From NCBI GenBank assembly GCA_022483045.1, contig JAKVOA010000001.1, forward strand, positions 1,716,501-1,780,500: 64,000 nucleotides of DNA. The letters are read 5' to 3'. This stretch comes from Oscillospiraceae bacterium. GTDB taxonomy: Bacteria > Bacillota > Clostridia > Oscillospirales > Acutalibacteraceae. This document shows, one piece after another, positions 1 through 8,625 of the stretch (positions within the stretch are counted from its first letter, which is position 1; each line of letters starts with the position of its first letter). The position numbers were made by a program, and so were the translations under genes. The notes under the pieces were generated by a model. It saw nothing but the letters and a program-made list of their open reading frames with translations. It searched no databases and had not been told where the DNA came from.

Positions 1-902
1 TGTTTTATGCACATTTTTGATAAATGGAAGAAAAGGGTAGAAGGCCCCTAACTTATTTCCCGCGTTTTCAAAAAAGCACGGTCGTTAGTCGGGAAAATTC
101 TGATGCAACTTTACACACAAAAATGAATACTGCTTCCGACACGTGCAAATGCTAAAAAAGGAAGCAGGACCTAGCCAACTTTGCTTTTCAAAAACTCACC
201 GCTTTTGCAAATACAGTATACAAAATATTTTATCAAAAGAGTGTGATATGTTATGAATAACGGCTGAGTGTACTGAATGACTGTAAAACCCCCTTGTTTT
301 TGTGTAAGATCTATTTTTCACAATCCAATACCACCAATCACGGAGATTTTTGAAGGAAATTTTTGGGCCCGTCATCTCATGCACATCTGTTTTCATCGGA
401 GGACTGTACCACAGGTACCTTTCTGCGAAAGAGCAAAGGCATAATATTTATTCATACAACATGTTATATGATATATTCGCTTATAAAATCCTCACTCCTA
501 TGTATTGAACTCTCCGCCTGTTTACAGGCAACAGGCCACGTTATGAATAATATTTGTCATGTTAAATGACATAACTGTCCAAAAAAAATCGCGCTGTAAA
601 GCGCGTGTTTCGGCCTTCTTTGTTCATTTATATTCAGCCACATAATTTGACAAAATGCACACGAAAAAGTTGTAAGCTTGAGCTGCTCCCTCATTCAACC
701 TTTGCTAAGGATATGTTCGATATACAAAGGACGGCTTACAGTACGCTCTGCAGCACTCTTGCCTCTCTTAAAACAACACTTTTACAGAAAAAGGTTGCTT
801 TTTTCGCTTCCTGCCGCTATGCTATAAAAAGTCGAATTGCAAAAACACTACAGACAGAAACCGGCACCATTGGCCGCTGTGTCCTGCTAGGAGCAGAAAA
901 GC
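1..902. other. No convincing gene, left 0.9 kb
   Basis: I see no supported gene here. The short open frames on both strands lack ribosome binding sites and have low-complexity, Phe/Ser/Cys-rich translations. The only clear structure is a hairpin near 585-606. The stretch is AT-rich up to about 560 and may hold the promoter of the gene starting at 903, but no good -35/-10 pair stands out. Confidence 0.5.
583..606 (-). terminator. Hairpin with U-tract, leftward
   Basis: CGCGCT-gta-AAGCGCG folds into a 6-bp GC stem. Read leftward it is followed by eight T residues, the form of an intrinsic terminator. No gene on the minus strand feeds it within 606-900, so what it terminates is unclear. Confidence 0.5.
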
Positions 903-1292
903 ATGAATAGAAAAACATATTTTTTGAGTTTTATGATACTGCTGGTTATTGAAATTATGATTGCGCTGTTTGTTCACGATTCATTTATCCGCCCCTATCT
1001 TGGAGATATGTTGGTTACAGTACTGCTGTGCTGTTTGCTGCGCTGCCTCTTTCCACGCCGCCCAAAGCTCTTGGCTCTGTGGGTCTTTCTATTCAGCGCG
1101 GCTGTGGAGTTTTCTCAATTATTGGGGCTTGCCGACCGTCTCGGAATCCGCAGTGGAGCCCTGCAAACGATATTGGGGGCAACTTTCGACTGGAAAGATA
1201 TTTTCTGCTACCTCTGCGGCTGTATTTTGTTTTTCCTTGCAGAAAAAGCATTGCTAAAAAGAAAAATCAAAAATAAGGGAGCAGCTTTATGA
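903..1292 (+). CDS. DUF2809 family membrane protein
   Basis: A 129-residue protein that is mostly hydrophobic, with about four membrane segments. The N-terminal half carries the family-like stretch IALFVHDSFIRPYLGDM. The start is ATG at 903 behind AGGAG with 9-base spacing. The stop overlaps the next start as ATGA, so the two genes are translationally coupled. DUF2809 proteins have no established function. The assignment rests on motif recall and overall size. Confidence 0.75.
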   Translation: MNRKTYFLSFMILLVIEIMIALFVHDSFIRPYLGDMLVTVLLCCLLRCLFPRRPKLLALWVFLFSAAVEFSQLLGLADRLGIRSGALQTILGATFDWKDIFCYLCGCILFFLAEKALLKRKIKNKGAAL

Positions 1293-1822
1293 GAAGAAAA
1301 GTGCCCGCTTCACACGCTGCAGCCTTTAAAGGATATCATGTGGCAGTCTTTCTGCTGCCGCTTGGGTGCACTTTGCTGCTCGTCTTTTTTCTCGCCTTTT
1401 GTACACCCTTTTTTCGCTGGCTGGCAGGCGCCTCTATACTCGGATCTCTTTTACTGTTCGTACTGCTGCTTGCTTCCTTTGGTCTGCTGTACCTTGTCAT
1501 CTCCGGATGGATTAACCGCCCTTTTACCAAAGAAAACAATCAAATCACGCGGACCTATGAAAAGGGCAAAGACGCTGAGCAGCTCCTTCGTTCACTGTCT
1601 AACATGAAGCATAAACCGCGTTCCCCTTTAGCATCTTTTACCCTGCATATGAGTCTGTCGTCCGCTCTTTGTGAGTTAGGAAGATACGATGAAAGCTTGA
1701 CCTACTTAGAAAAAGCCGATGCGGCAGCTGCGGCAGAAAAAGATAAAAAGCTGGCGGAAGCAGTTCAGCAGCAGCGCAAAACGGTTTTGGAAAAGCAGCA
1801 GGCATTACAGGTGAAAAAATAA
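1289..1822 (+). CDS. Hypothetical membrane protein with cytoplasmic helical tail
   Basis: 177 residues, no family recognised. Residues about 20-42 and 46-72 are two membrane helices. The rest is soluble and helical, with a stretch (LCELGRYDESLTYLEKADAA) that reads like one tetratricopeptide-type helix pair, followed by a Lys/Gln-rich coiled tail. It overlaps the upstream DUF2809 gene by four bases and is probably co-transcribed with it. The TPR-like reading is an inference from a single motif. Confidence 0.6.
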   Translation: MRRKVPASHAAAFKGYHVAVFLLPLGCTLLLVFFLAFCTPFFRWLAGASILGSLLLFVLLLASFGLLYLVISGWINRPFTKENNQITRTYEKGKDAEQLLRSLSNMKHKPRSPLASFTLHMSLSSALCELGRYDESLTYLEKADAAAAAEKDKKLAEAVQQQRKTVLEKQQALQVKK

Positions 1823-2145
1823 TGCTGTACAGCAAGCAGAGTTCCTTTTGGGAAACAAGCTGCCGTTTCTTTTTCCGCCGATAGGCTCGCTGCCCGGCAC
1901 TGCTGCAGGTATTTCCCTACTGGCTTAAACACAGAGCCTTGTCAGCGGCAGCGCCGCCGCCTTTGCAAAAATCCGCGAAGTATTTGCTTCCTTAACGTTT
2001 AATATGTGCAGCTTTGTCTGCTAACCGGTACATAAAAAAGCAATGCTGCTTTTCAAGGAAGCCTTTCAGCTATTCTTATATATGATTGCTTATATGCGAG
2101 TACGAAATGGAACGCAACAAAGCTTTCGGCCATTTCCCGCTTATT

Positions 2146-2510
2146 CTATGCCTGTCTACAGCTGCACATGCGGTGATAGGTGCCGTTTTGGGCGTACAGC
2201 TGCTGCGGTGTCCCACTTTCCTGGACAGTGCCATCTCTTTCAGCACCACAATTGTATCCGCTCCAGAAACCGTGCGCATTCGGTGGGCAATCAACAGCAC
2301 CGTCTTGCCCTGGATTAGCTTTGTCAAAGCGTGCTAAATCATCGTTTCGTTTTCACCGATCATGGTATGCCAGCCGTTTGGCAGGCGGTCTGCAATTTCC
2401 CCGCAATTTGCAAGCTTTGCCGCGCGCAGTACTTCTTCATTGGAAGCGTCTTTGCGCGTAGATTAGTATATGCTAACTTTCGTGCCCTTTTCAGGGTGCC
2501 TTTTCGGCAT
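2146..2510 (-). pseudogene. ABC exporter ATPase remnant
   Basis: Leftward translation gives KDASNEEVLRAAKLANCGEI, then LPNGWHTMIGEN, the usual run before the signature motif of an MsbA/CydC-type exporter. The sequence then jumps to ETMI, a stop, and HALTKLIQGKTVLLIAHRM, the H-loop region. The signature and Walker B region is therefore deleted, apparently between GEN and VEN-type codons. After IVVLKE a frameshift is needed to continue as DGTVQESGTPQQLYAQNGTY, the usual C-terminus, stopping at 2146. Deletion, nonsense codon and frameshift together make this a clear relic. Confidence 0.85.
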
Positions 2511-2665
2511 CCTGCAGGATTATTATAAAGGACCCGCCGTCCCAGCTTCTACTCCATTTCAACTTCGTTTAGCTCCAAATAGACACAAAATGCAAAGCAG
2601 AAAGGCCCAGACAAAAACCGACCGATCGAAAAAGCGGGCTTTTTTTGCACAGTTTTAGACATTGT

Positions 2666-3448
2666 TTAGCCCAGTGCCACATCTAAAGCCATCATCACGG
2701 TAAAACCGACCGCAAACAGCAGTGTGCCAAGATTAGAATGTTCTCCCTCCGACATTTCTGGAATCAGCTCTTCTATGACGACATACAGCATAGCGCCGGC
2801 CGCAAAGCTGAGCAGGTAGGGCATTGCCGGAACAATTAGGCCGGCGGCAAGAATGGTAAGCAGAGCGCCCACCGGCTCTACAGCGCCGGATAAAACGCCG
2901 CCTAAAAAAGCTTTTGGCTTCTTCATACCCTCAGCGCGCAGCGGCATAGAGATAATGGCGCCCTCCGGAAAATTCTGAATGGCAATGCCAATGGAAAGGA
3001 CAAGCGCACTCATAACAGAGATATGGCTGCTGTCTGCCAACCACCCGGCATAAACCACACCAACCGCCATGCCCTCGGGGATATTGTGCAGAGTGACAGC
3101 CAAGACCAGCATAGTTGTCCGCTGCAGACTCGTTTTGGGACCCTCCGGCGCAGTGGTATTCTGGTGCAGATGCGGAATAACATGGTCCAGCAAAAGTAAA
3201 AACAGAATGCCTGCCCAAAAGCCGGCCGCCGCAGGCAAAAATGACCACTTCCCAAGAGATTCCGACTGCTCAATCGCCGGAATCAAGAGGCTCCACACCG
3301 AGGCTGCCACCATAACGCCGGCCGCAAATCCTGTGAGCGCCCGCTGCAGCTGGCGACCCATTGCGTTCTTCATAAAAAAGACACAGGCCGCACCAAGCGA
3401 CGTTCCTGCAAAAGGAATGAGGATGCCTTTCCACACTTCTATATTCAA
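2666..3448 (-). CDS. ZIP family metal transporter
   Basis: About 260 residues with eight predicted membrane helices. The ZIP signature is present twice: HNIPEG in helix IV and QNFPEGA in helix V, the residues that bind the transported divalent metal. A His-containing loop (HVIPHLHQN) lies before helix IV. Prokaryotic ZIP proteins move Zn, Fe, Mn or Cd into the cytoplasm; the substrate cannot be read from sequence. I choose the TTG start at 3448 because GGGGAGG lies 7 bases ahead of it. An ATG 24 bases upstream (3472) has no such site. Confidence 0.85.
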   Translation of the reverse strand: MNIEVWKGILIPFAGTSLGAACVFFMKNAMGRQLQRALTGFAAGVMVAASVWSLLIPAIEQSESLGKWSFLPAAAGFWAGILFLLLLDHVIPHLHQNTTAPEGPKTSLQRTTMLVLAVTLHNIPEGMAVGVVYAGWLADSSHISVMSALVLSIGIAIQNFPEGAIISMPLRAEGMKKPKAFLGGVLSGAVEPVGALLTILAAGLIVPAMPYLLSFAAGAMLYVVIEELIPEMSEGEHSNLGTLLFAVGFTVMMALDVALG

Positions 3449-3642
3449 TATTTTTCCTCCCCGTTTGTACATTTCCTTTAGTCTATCACATTTTCACTTC
3501 TTTTTTCTATAGAATTTTGATATGAAAAAGAGACCGGCAGAAACCCCATTTCACAGGCACGGAACGGGTATTTCCGGCGTTTTTCGCTGCCCGCGCTTTG
3601 CTGTGTTTTTTTCTGTACAAAATCTGAAATGCCCTGATACCA

Positions 3643-3676
3643 CAAAAAACGGGGCCGAAAACCGGCTCCGTTTTTG
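3643..3676. terminator. Bidirectional intrinsic terminator
   Basis: AAAACGGGGCCG-aaaa-CCGGCTCCGTTTTT forms a long GC-rich hairpin flanked by A and T tracts. It sits just past the stop of the heavy-metal ATPase, which it probably terminates. Confidence 0.8.
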
Positions 3677-3688
3677 CTGTCTTGTGTG

Positions 3689-5758
3689 TTATTCTATCAG
3701 GTTTGTCATACTGTGCAGGCTGATAACCAAGGTGGAAAGATTGTGCAGCAGCGCCGAAGTTGCCGGCGGCAGCACCCCCGCCACGCCCAGAGCAATCAGC
3801 GCGGAATTAAAGCCGATAATGATACGGTAATTCTGCCGGATACGCGCCATCAGCGCGTCGCTCAGAAACTTGAGCGTCACCAGTGAAAACAGGTCATCCG
3901 ACGAAATCGTAATATCCGCTACTTCCCGCGCAATGGCTGCGCCGTCAGAAATGGCAATGCCGGCGTCTGCCTCGGAAAGGGCCGGCGAGTCATTGACGCC
4001 GTCCCCGACCATGATAACCCTGCGCCCTGCTGCGTGCTCTGCGCGGACAAAGGCTGCCTTGTCTTCCGGCAGGACTTCCGCATGCAGTTCATCTACGCCT
4101 GCTGCCTTGGCAACCACCTTAGCGGTACGCTCATTGTCCCCGGTCATCATGACGACCTTATGTATACCCAGCTTATGCAGGCTGTTGACAACTGCGGCAG
4201 CTTCTTCACGAAGCGGGTCTTCAATGCAGATAACCGCGGCAAGCTGCCCCGCAATAGCAAGGTATAGGTGGGAGTATTCATCGGGCAGTGTGTCAAAACG
4301 CGCCTGCTCACCCTGCGGCACTGTGCAGCCCTCATCTTGAAAGATAAAGTGATAGCTACCTATCAGCACTTTTTTATCATCCACTTTACTAGAAATGCCG
4401 TGTGCGACAACATACTCTACCCTTGAGTGGCGCTCCTCATGGTGCAGGTCACGGCGCTTTGCTTCCTGCACCACAGCCTTTGCCATAGAATGGGGATAAT
4501 GCTCCTCTAGGCAGGCGGCAAGCCGCAGCATTTCATTTTCGTCCTGCCCACCAAAAGGAATCACCTTTGCCACCCTAGGCGTAGCATGGGTCAGGGTACC
4601 CGTTTTATCAAATACCACAGTCGAGGCTTCAGAGACAGCCTCCATAAAGCGGCCGCCTTTAACCGAAATGTTGTGAAAGCTTGCTTCCCGCATGGCAGAA
4701 AGCACTGCCAGCGGCATGGAAAGCTTGAGCGCACAGGAAAAATCCACCATTAAAATGGAAAGCGCCTTTGCTGTATTGCGGGTAATCAGCCAGGTCAGCA
4801 CTGTGCCGCCCAGACTGTACGGCACCAGCCGGTCTGCCAGATGAGAGGCGTTGTCCTCGGTAGCAGATTTCAATTTTTCGGATTCTTCAATCATGTGAAC
4901 AATGCGGTCATAGCGCCCGCTGCCGCAGTTTTTATCTACAGTGACAACGCATGTGCCCTCTTCGACCACCGTACCCGCGTAAACATAGCTGCCAGAAGCG
5001 CAGCGCACCGGCATGGACTCACCGGTAATGGAGGCCTGGTTGACAAGCGCCTCACCCGAAACCACCTTGCCGTCCAGTGGAATCATGTTGCCCATGCGCA
5101 CGACAATTTTGTCACCCACCTGCACATCGCCCACAGGCACCAGTACCTCCTGACCATTCGTCAGGGCCCACACTTTTTCCACATTGAGCGACATGGTGCG
5201 CGCCAGGTCCGCTACAGATTTCTTGTGCGTCCACTCTTCCAAAATTTCGCCGATACTCAGCAGGAACATAATAGAAGTGGCAGTTGCCATATCTCCGCGT
5301 ATCATAGAGACCGTAATGGCGGTCGCATCAAGTACAGAAACTTCCAGCTTCCCTTTCAGCAGTGACTGAATTCCTTTTTTAATATAGCCAATCGTCTGAA
5401 ACGCCGCGATTGCCAGGCGAATCGGCATGGGCAGGAAGAGAATGCTGACCGCGCGCCGCACTGCAGTGAATACCAGCCGGTCTTCATACTGCCGATTGAG
5501 TGCCCGCCCGGTTTCCTCGGGGACAAGCGACGCGCTTTCTTCATAAGAAAAAGCTGACAGCGCATCAATAACCGCGCCGCGCACGCAGAAAAAGCGAATA
5601 ACCGCATCACCTGTGCGGTCGTATACATGAACGTCTGTGACACCGTCCACTGCTTTCATATAGTATTCCAGAATATCCGCTTGAGAAAGCGTCATGTGCG
5701 GCTGCATCACACGCACGCGAAGCCTTCCGCCGGATTCGTGCAGTATCTTGCATTTCAT
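3689..5758 (-). CDS. Heavy-metal translocating P-type ATPase (P1B)
   Basis: 689 residues, a normal length for a P1B ATPase without multiple metal-binding domains. Motifs in order: an N-terminal HMA-like fold (1-70) with no CxxC; actuator TGES in ITGESMPV; membrane metal-site segment SCALKLSMPLAVL in place of the usual CPx; phosphorylation motif VVFDKTGTLTH; EEHYPHSMAKAVV in the nucleotide domain; and hinge MVGDGVNDSPAL. It should export a transition metal using ATP. The missing CPx motif puts it outside the classic Cu and Zn/Cd subgroups, so the metal is not assigned. It follows the DUF6110 gene, separated by a hairpin. Confidence 0.9.
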   Translation of the reverse strand: MKCKILHESGGRLRVRVMQPHMTLSQADILEYYMKAVDGVTDVHVYDRTGDAVIRFFCVRGAVIDALSAFSYEESASLVPEETGRALNRQYEDRLVFTAVRRAVSILFLPMPIRLAIAAFQTIGYIKKGIQSLLKGKLEVSVLDATAITVSMIRGDMATATSIMFLLSIGEILEEWTHKKSVADLARTMSLNVEKVWALTNGQEVLVPVGDVQVGDKIVVRMGNMIPLDGKVVSGEALVNQASITGESMPVRCASGSYVYAGTVVEEGTCVVTVDKNCGSGRYDRIVHMIEESEKLKSATEDNASHLADRLVPYSLGGTVLTWLITRNTAKALSILMVDFSCALKLSMPLAVLSAMREASFHNISVKGGRFMEAVSEASTVVFDKTGTLTHATPRVAKVIPFGGQDENEMLRLAACLEEHYPHSMAKAVVQEAKRRDLHHEERHSRVEYVVAHGISSKVDDKKVLIGSYHFIFQDEGCTVPQGEQARFDTLPDEYSHLYLAIAGQLAAVICIEDPLREEAAAVVNSLHKLGIHKVVMMTGDNERTAKVVAKAAGVDELHAEVLPEDKAAFVRAEHAAGRRVIMVGDGVNDSPALSEADAGIAISDGAAIAREVADITISSDDLFSLVTLKFLSDALMARIRQNYRIIIGFNSALIALGVAGVLPPATSALLHNLSTLVISLHSMTNLIE

Positions 5759-5798
5759 AGGGTTTTCCTGCTCCTATCGATGATTTGAGTAAAAGAAA

Positions 5799-5821
5799 GA
5801 AGCCGCCCGCAGGCGGACTTC
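5799..5821 (-). terminator. Attenuator-like hairpin between DUF6110 gene and ATPase
   Basis: Read leftward, GAAGTCCGCC-tgcg-GGCGGCTTC is followed by TTTCTTTT. It lies 12 bases past the DUF6110 stop and ahead of the ATPase start. Partial termination here would give less ATPase than DUF6110 transcript. Confidence 0.65.
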
Positions 5822-5832
5822 TTATGTAATCT

Positions 5833-6114
5833 TTATTCCGCGGCGGGCTCTTTTTCGTGCTTGGCGGCGCGGTCTTGAATAATTTTATCCTTTTCGTCAG
5901 CATACAGCTCATTGCGGGCTTTCGCGTCAGCAAAAATATCCCCGCAGTCTTCTTTAATATCCGTCAGTTCGGTCATAATGGCTTCTTTTTCGCGCAAAAC
6001 AGCGGCAGTAACAAAAGAATAGACTTTTTTTGCATCTCGGCTGCGCAAAATCTGATAACCCAATGTTGAGAGCAGTGCACCCCCGACTACAAGTTTAATT
6101 TTTCCCAGTTCCAT
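5833..6114 (-). CDS. DUF6110 family protein
   Basis: 93 residues. One N-terminal membrane helix (about 6-22, LVVGGALLSTLGYQIL) is followed by RSRDAKKVYSFVTAAVLREK and a charged helical tail. It matches the DUF6110 pattern, small proteins typically found beside heavy-metal P-type ATPases in Firmicutes. Function is unknown; a role as accessory subunit or regulator of the ATPase is inference from this neighbourhood. The start is ATG behind AGGA. Confidence 0.75.
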   Translation of the reverse strand: MELGKIKLVVGGALLSTLGYQILRSRDAKKVYSFVTAAVLREKEAIMTELTDIKEDCGDIFADAKARNELYADEKDKIIQDRAAKHEKEPAAE

Positions 6115-6205
6115 ACCATTTTCTTCCTTTCGTGTTGGTTTCTAATGATTATATTAGAAAACGCAACTTGGTTTCCACTCCATTCGGGCATTTGTCCGCG
6201 CATAC

Positions 6206-7159
6206 CTAAGATGACTGCTCCCGGTATTTTTTCGGAGAAACCCCCATCACATCCCGAAAGGCCCGCGCAAACTTGCTGCCGTTGTCGTAGCCTACCTTTC
6301 CGGCAATCTCCATTACATTCTGATCGGTCTTGCTCAAAAAAGACGCGGCCGCCTGCATTTTCTGCGTACGCGTGTAGGCATAGACCGAGTCGCCGTAGAC
6401 CCCCTTAAAGCTGGTTTTCAGCTGGGTTGCAGAAACATGAAAGATGGCAGCCAGCTGCTCTATGGTGATGTGTGCATCCAGGTGTGCGGTAATGAATCTA
6501 CAGACCTGTTTTGCCAGCTGTACCTGTGCCCCAGTGTAATATTTCTGTGGAGCAGGGTCTATATCCATGCCGCTTAAAAACAAAAGAAGTTCCAGAACTT
6601 TCACTTTATAGTACCCTTTGCGAATAGAACTCGGAACCGCGTACAGCTCGGAAAAGATGTGCTCTAGACAGGGCTTTGACCGCATGACACAGCACTCGCT
6701 TCCGCTGCAGAATTTTCTGCTCAGCGCGGAAAGCTCGACATTAACATCCTCTAAAAAGCAGGAAAGGCTATTTGGCGCATATGCCGTATCAATAACAATG
6801 GTAATGCCGGAATAACGCCCGCCGGGAAAATAAGAGTCATGTGCCGCGTCATCTTTTCGGTTGATGGCAACGTCGCCTTTGGACAGATACAAATATTCGT
6901 CCTTAAAGGCACACTCAATGCGGCCTTCCCTGCAGTGATTGATTTCCATAATATTGCCGGTTTCCGCATGCTCAATGGAGCATTCCTGCGTATCTACATC
7001 ATTGTAAGTCAGCTGAATCCCGGGAAACACCTGGTAGGTAGTCATCACCGCATCACCGAAGAGGTTGCGAATCCGGTAGACGGTGCTGTCTGCACTGCGG
7101 GTGACAATCTCGACATTGCCGCCGTAAAATTTTTTTTCCTCTTCCGTGGCCGCGATCAT
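6206..7159 (-). CDS. AraC family transcriptional regulator
   Basis: About 317 residues. The C-terminal third holds two helix-turn-helix units: ITIEQLAAIFHVSATQLKTS, then a second ending in GYDNGSKFARAFRDVMGVSP, the AraC family signature. The N-terminal part is a likely sensor domain of the kind found in gut Firmicutes; no ligand can be named. I start at the ATG at 7159, which overlaps the stop of the 39-residue membrane peptide as ATGA. An upstream in-frame start at 7225 would run through that peptide gene. It ends a leftward run with three methyltransferases. Confidence 0.85.
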   Translation of the reverse strand: MIAATEEEKKFYGGNVEIVTRSADSTVYRIRNLFGDAVMTTYQVFPGIQLTYNDVDTQECSIEHAETGNIMEINHCREGRIECAFKDEYLYLSKGDVAINRKDDAAHDSYFPGGRYSGITIVIDTAYAPNSLSCFLEDVNVELSALSRKFCSGSECCVMRSKPCLEHIFSELYAVPSSIRKGYYKVKVLELLLFLSGMDIDPAPQKYYTGAQVQLAKQVCRFITAHLDAHITIEQLAAIFHVSATQLKTSFKGVYGDSVYAYTRTQKMQAAASFLSKTDQNVMEIAGKVGYDNGSKFARAFRDVMGVSPKKYREQSS

Positions 7160-7275
7160 GGCCGTTTTTCCCAGCGGCCGCACAGCCGCCCAAACACCCA
7201 AGCCCCGGCGCCGCCCAATACACAAAGCAGAAACATTGCCGCAAGTCCATAAAGAACGGATTCCATTGCTTCCAT
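7156..7275 (-). CDS. 39-residue single-span membrane peptide
   Basis: The start is ATG at 7275 with AAAGGAG at good spacing. The peptide has one hydrophobic helix (about 7-30) ending GAWVFGRLCGRWEKRP. Its stop overlaps the AraC start as ATGA, so expression of the two is coupled. No family is recognised. A short membrane peptide coupled to an AraC regulator might tether or modulate it, but that is a guess. A longer start at 7371 would run into the methyltransferase and lacks a site. Confidence 0.6.
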   Translation of the reverse strand: MEAMESVLYGLAAMFLLCVLGGAGAWVFGRLCGRWEKRP

Positions 7276-7349
7276 ACTGAATTTCTCCTTTGGCGCTGTA
7301 TTTGCCGCCCGCATTGCCTTTTCAAATTGCCGATCACCTGCAAAGGTTT

Positions 7350-7994
7350 TTACGGCAGCGGCTTTCTGCACACGCAGTGCAGACGAAAGCCCTCGCGCTG
7401 CTCAAAGCGCTCCAAAATCATACCGCTATTTCTGCAAAGACCCGCGATTTCTTTTTCATTGTAAACGTGCACGTCGCCCGTGTGCAGAAAAAGGTTGAAA
7501 AGCGGCAGCTCAACATGATTCCATACCCATTGCATCGGCACAAAACCGGTTGTCATATCCCGCAGAATCAGCCGTCCGCCCGGGCATAGCACACGGAAAA
7601 CGCTGTCAAAAAACGCCTGCGGGTGTGGGTAATGGTGAAAGCTCATAGAACAGAGAACCGTATCAAATGAATTCCTTGCAAACGGCAGCATTTCGCAGTC
7701 CCCGGCAAAGATGTGTTTAAGTCCCTTTCGTTTGGCCACCTCAACCATTTTGGGGGAAAGATCAATTCCTGCGTATTGTTTATCGGGGTATTTTTGTTTT
7801 AAAAAGAAAAGCATCGAACCCGTGCCGCACCCCGCATCTAAGACACGCCGGAAAGGTTCCTCTGCCAATTCTGCTGCAAGGTTAGGGTAATCTTTGCGGC
7901 ACATGTTATAGACACTGGGGCTGCTGTCATCGAATTTCTCTGCCGCCTGGTCAAACTCGTGTATTGTCAGTGTTTTATACTGCCGGTCTGTCAT
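7350..7994 (-). CDS. Class I SAM-dependent methyltransferase
   Basis: 214 residues with Methyltransf_11-type motifs: motif I VLDAGCGTGSM (SAM-binding Gly loop), acidic motif II in YAGIDLSPKM, post-II GDCEMLPF, and motif IV FDTVLCSMSFHHYPHP. The C-terminal part has no clear substrate signature. It starts at ATG 7994 behind GGTGG and overlaps the stop of the preceding methyltransferase gene by 20 bases. The substrate could be a small molecule such as a lipid, quinone-like compound or metalloid. Confidence 0.85.
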   Translation of the reverse strand: MTDRQYKTLTIHEFDQAAEKFDDSSPSVYNMCRKDYPNLAAELAEEPFRRVLDAGCGTGSMLFFLKQKYPDKQYAGIDLSPKMVEVAKRKGLKHIFAGDCEMLPFARNSFDTVLCSMSFHHYPHPQAFFDSVFRVLCPGGRLILRDMTTGFVPMQWVWNHVELPLFNLFLHTGDVHVYNEKEIAGLCRNSGMILERFEQREGFRLHCVCRKPLP

Positions 7995-8613
7995 GCTGCA
8001 AAACCACCTCTTCTTTCGTTATTGCACAGCACAGCGGCGCGGGGCCGCCACCCAGCAGAGGAGCTTCCACCGCAGAAAATCCATGTGCATGCAGGTATTC
8101 TAAAAATTCTTCCGCATTCCATTTTGCATGTATCCAGTTGTTTTGCTTCATCAACCGTGTCCGCAGACAAAAGGCAGCGCCCTCTCTGCGGACAAACGTA
8201 GGCGCAATCAGTAGCCCGCCCGGCTTTAGCACTCGCTTGATTTCCTGCAGCGCTTTTTCCGCACGCGGCATGGTTTGCAGGGCGTTGGCTAGCAGCACCG
8301 CGTCAAAACTGTACGGCGCATAAGGCAGGTTTGCCGCATCCTGTACAGAAAAGTGCAGTCGGCAGGACCCGTGGCGCTGCTTTGCTTGGGCTATCATAGC
8401 CGGTGAAAGGTCTGTTGCCTCCCAAAGGTGCGTGTAACCCGCTAACGAAAAGGAAAGCTCCCCTTTCCCGCAGGCAAGTTCCAGTATATTCATGTACCTG
8501 CTGAGATACGGACGAATTTTCAAAACAGCTTCTTCACAAAGGAATCGGCTTCTTTGCATGGCCGGGCTGCACAGGCGGGCATCTTGAAGCACCCGGTGAT
8601 TTCCGATATGCAC
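7975..8613 (-). CDS. Class I SAM-dependent methyltransferase
   Basis: 212 residues. Motif I is ILELACGKGELSFSLAG, followed by ATDLSPAMIAQAKQRHG and the late motif FDAVLLANALQTMPRAEKAL, typical of Methyltransf_11/25. The start is GTG at 8613 behind GTGAGG, 12 bases past the stop of the gene before it. It is not a close duplicate of its neighbours: the three share only general methyltransferase motifs. Co-transcription with both flanking methyltransferases is likely. Confidence 0.8.
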   Translation of the reverse strand: MHIGNHRVLQDARLCSPAMQRSRFLCEEAVLKIRPYLSRYMNILELACGKGELSFSLAGYTHLWEATDLSPAMIAQAKQRHGSCRLHFSVQDAANLPYAPYSFDAVLLANALQTMPRAEKALQEIKRVLKPGGLLIAPTFVRREGAAFCLRTRLMKQNNWIHAKWNAEEFLEYLHAHGFSAVEAPLLGGGPAPLCCAITKEEVVLQHDRPAV

Positions 8614-8625
8614 TGCAACTCTGCC

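Noticed and set aside
605..910. A 101-codon rightward open frame before DUF2809
   Set aside because: No ribosome site, overlaps the hairpin at 583-606 and the DUF2809 start, low-complexity translation.
1870..2040. Possible ABC membrane-domain remnant on the plus strand
   Set aside because: A short Ala/Lys-rich stretch with stops; too little to assign.
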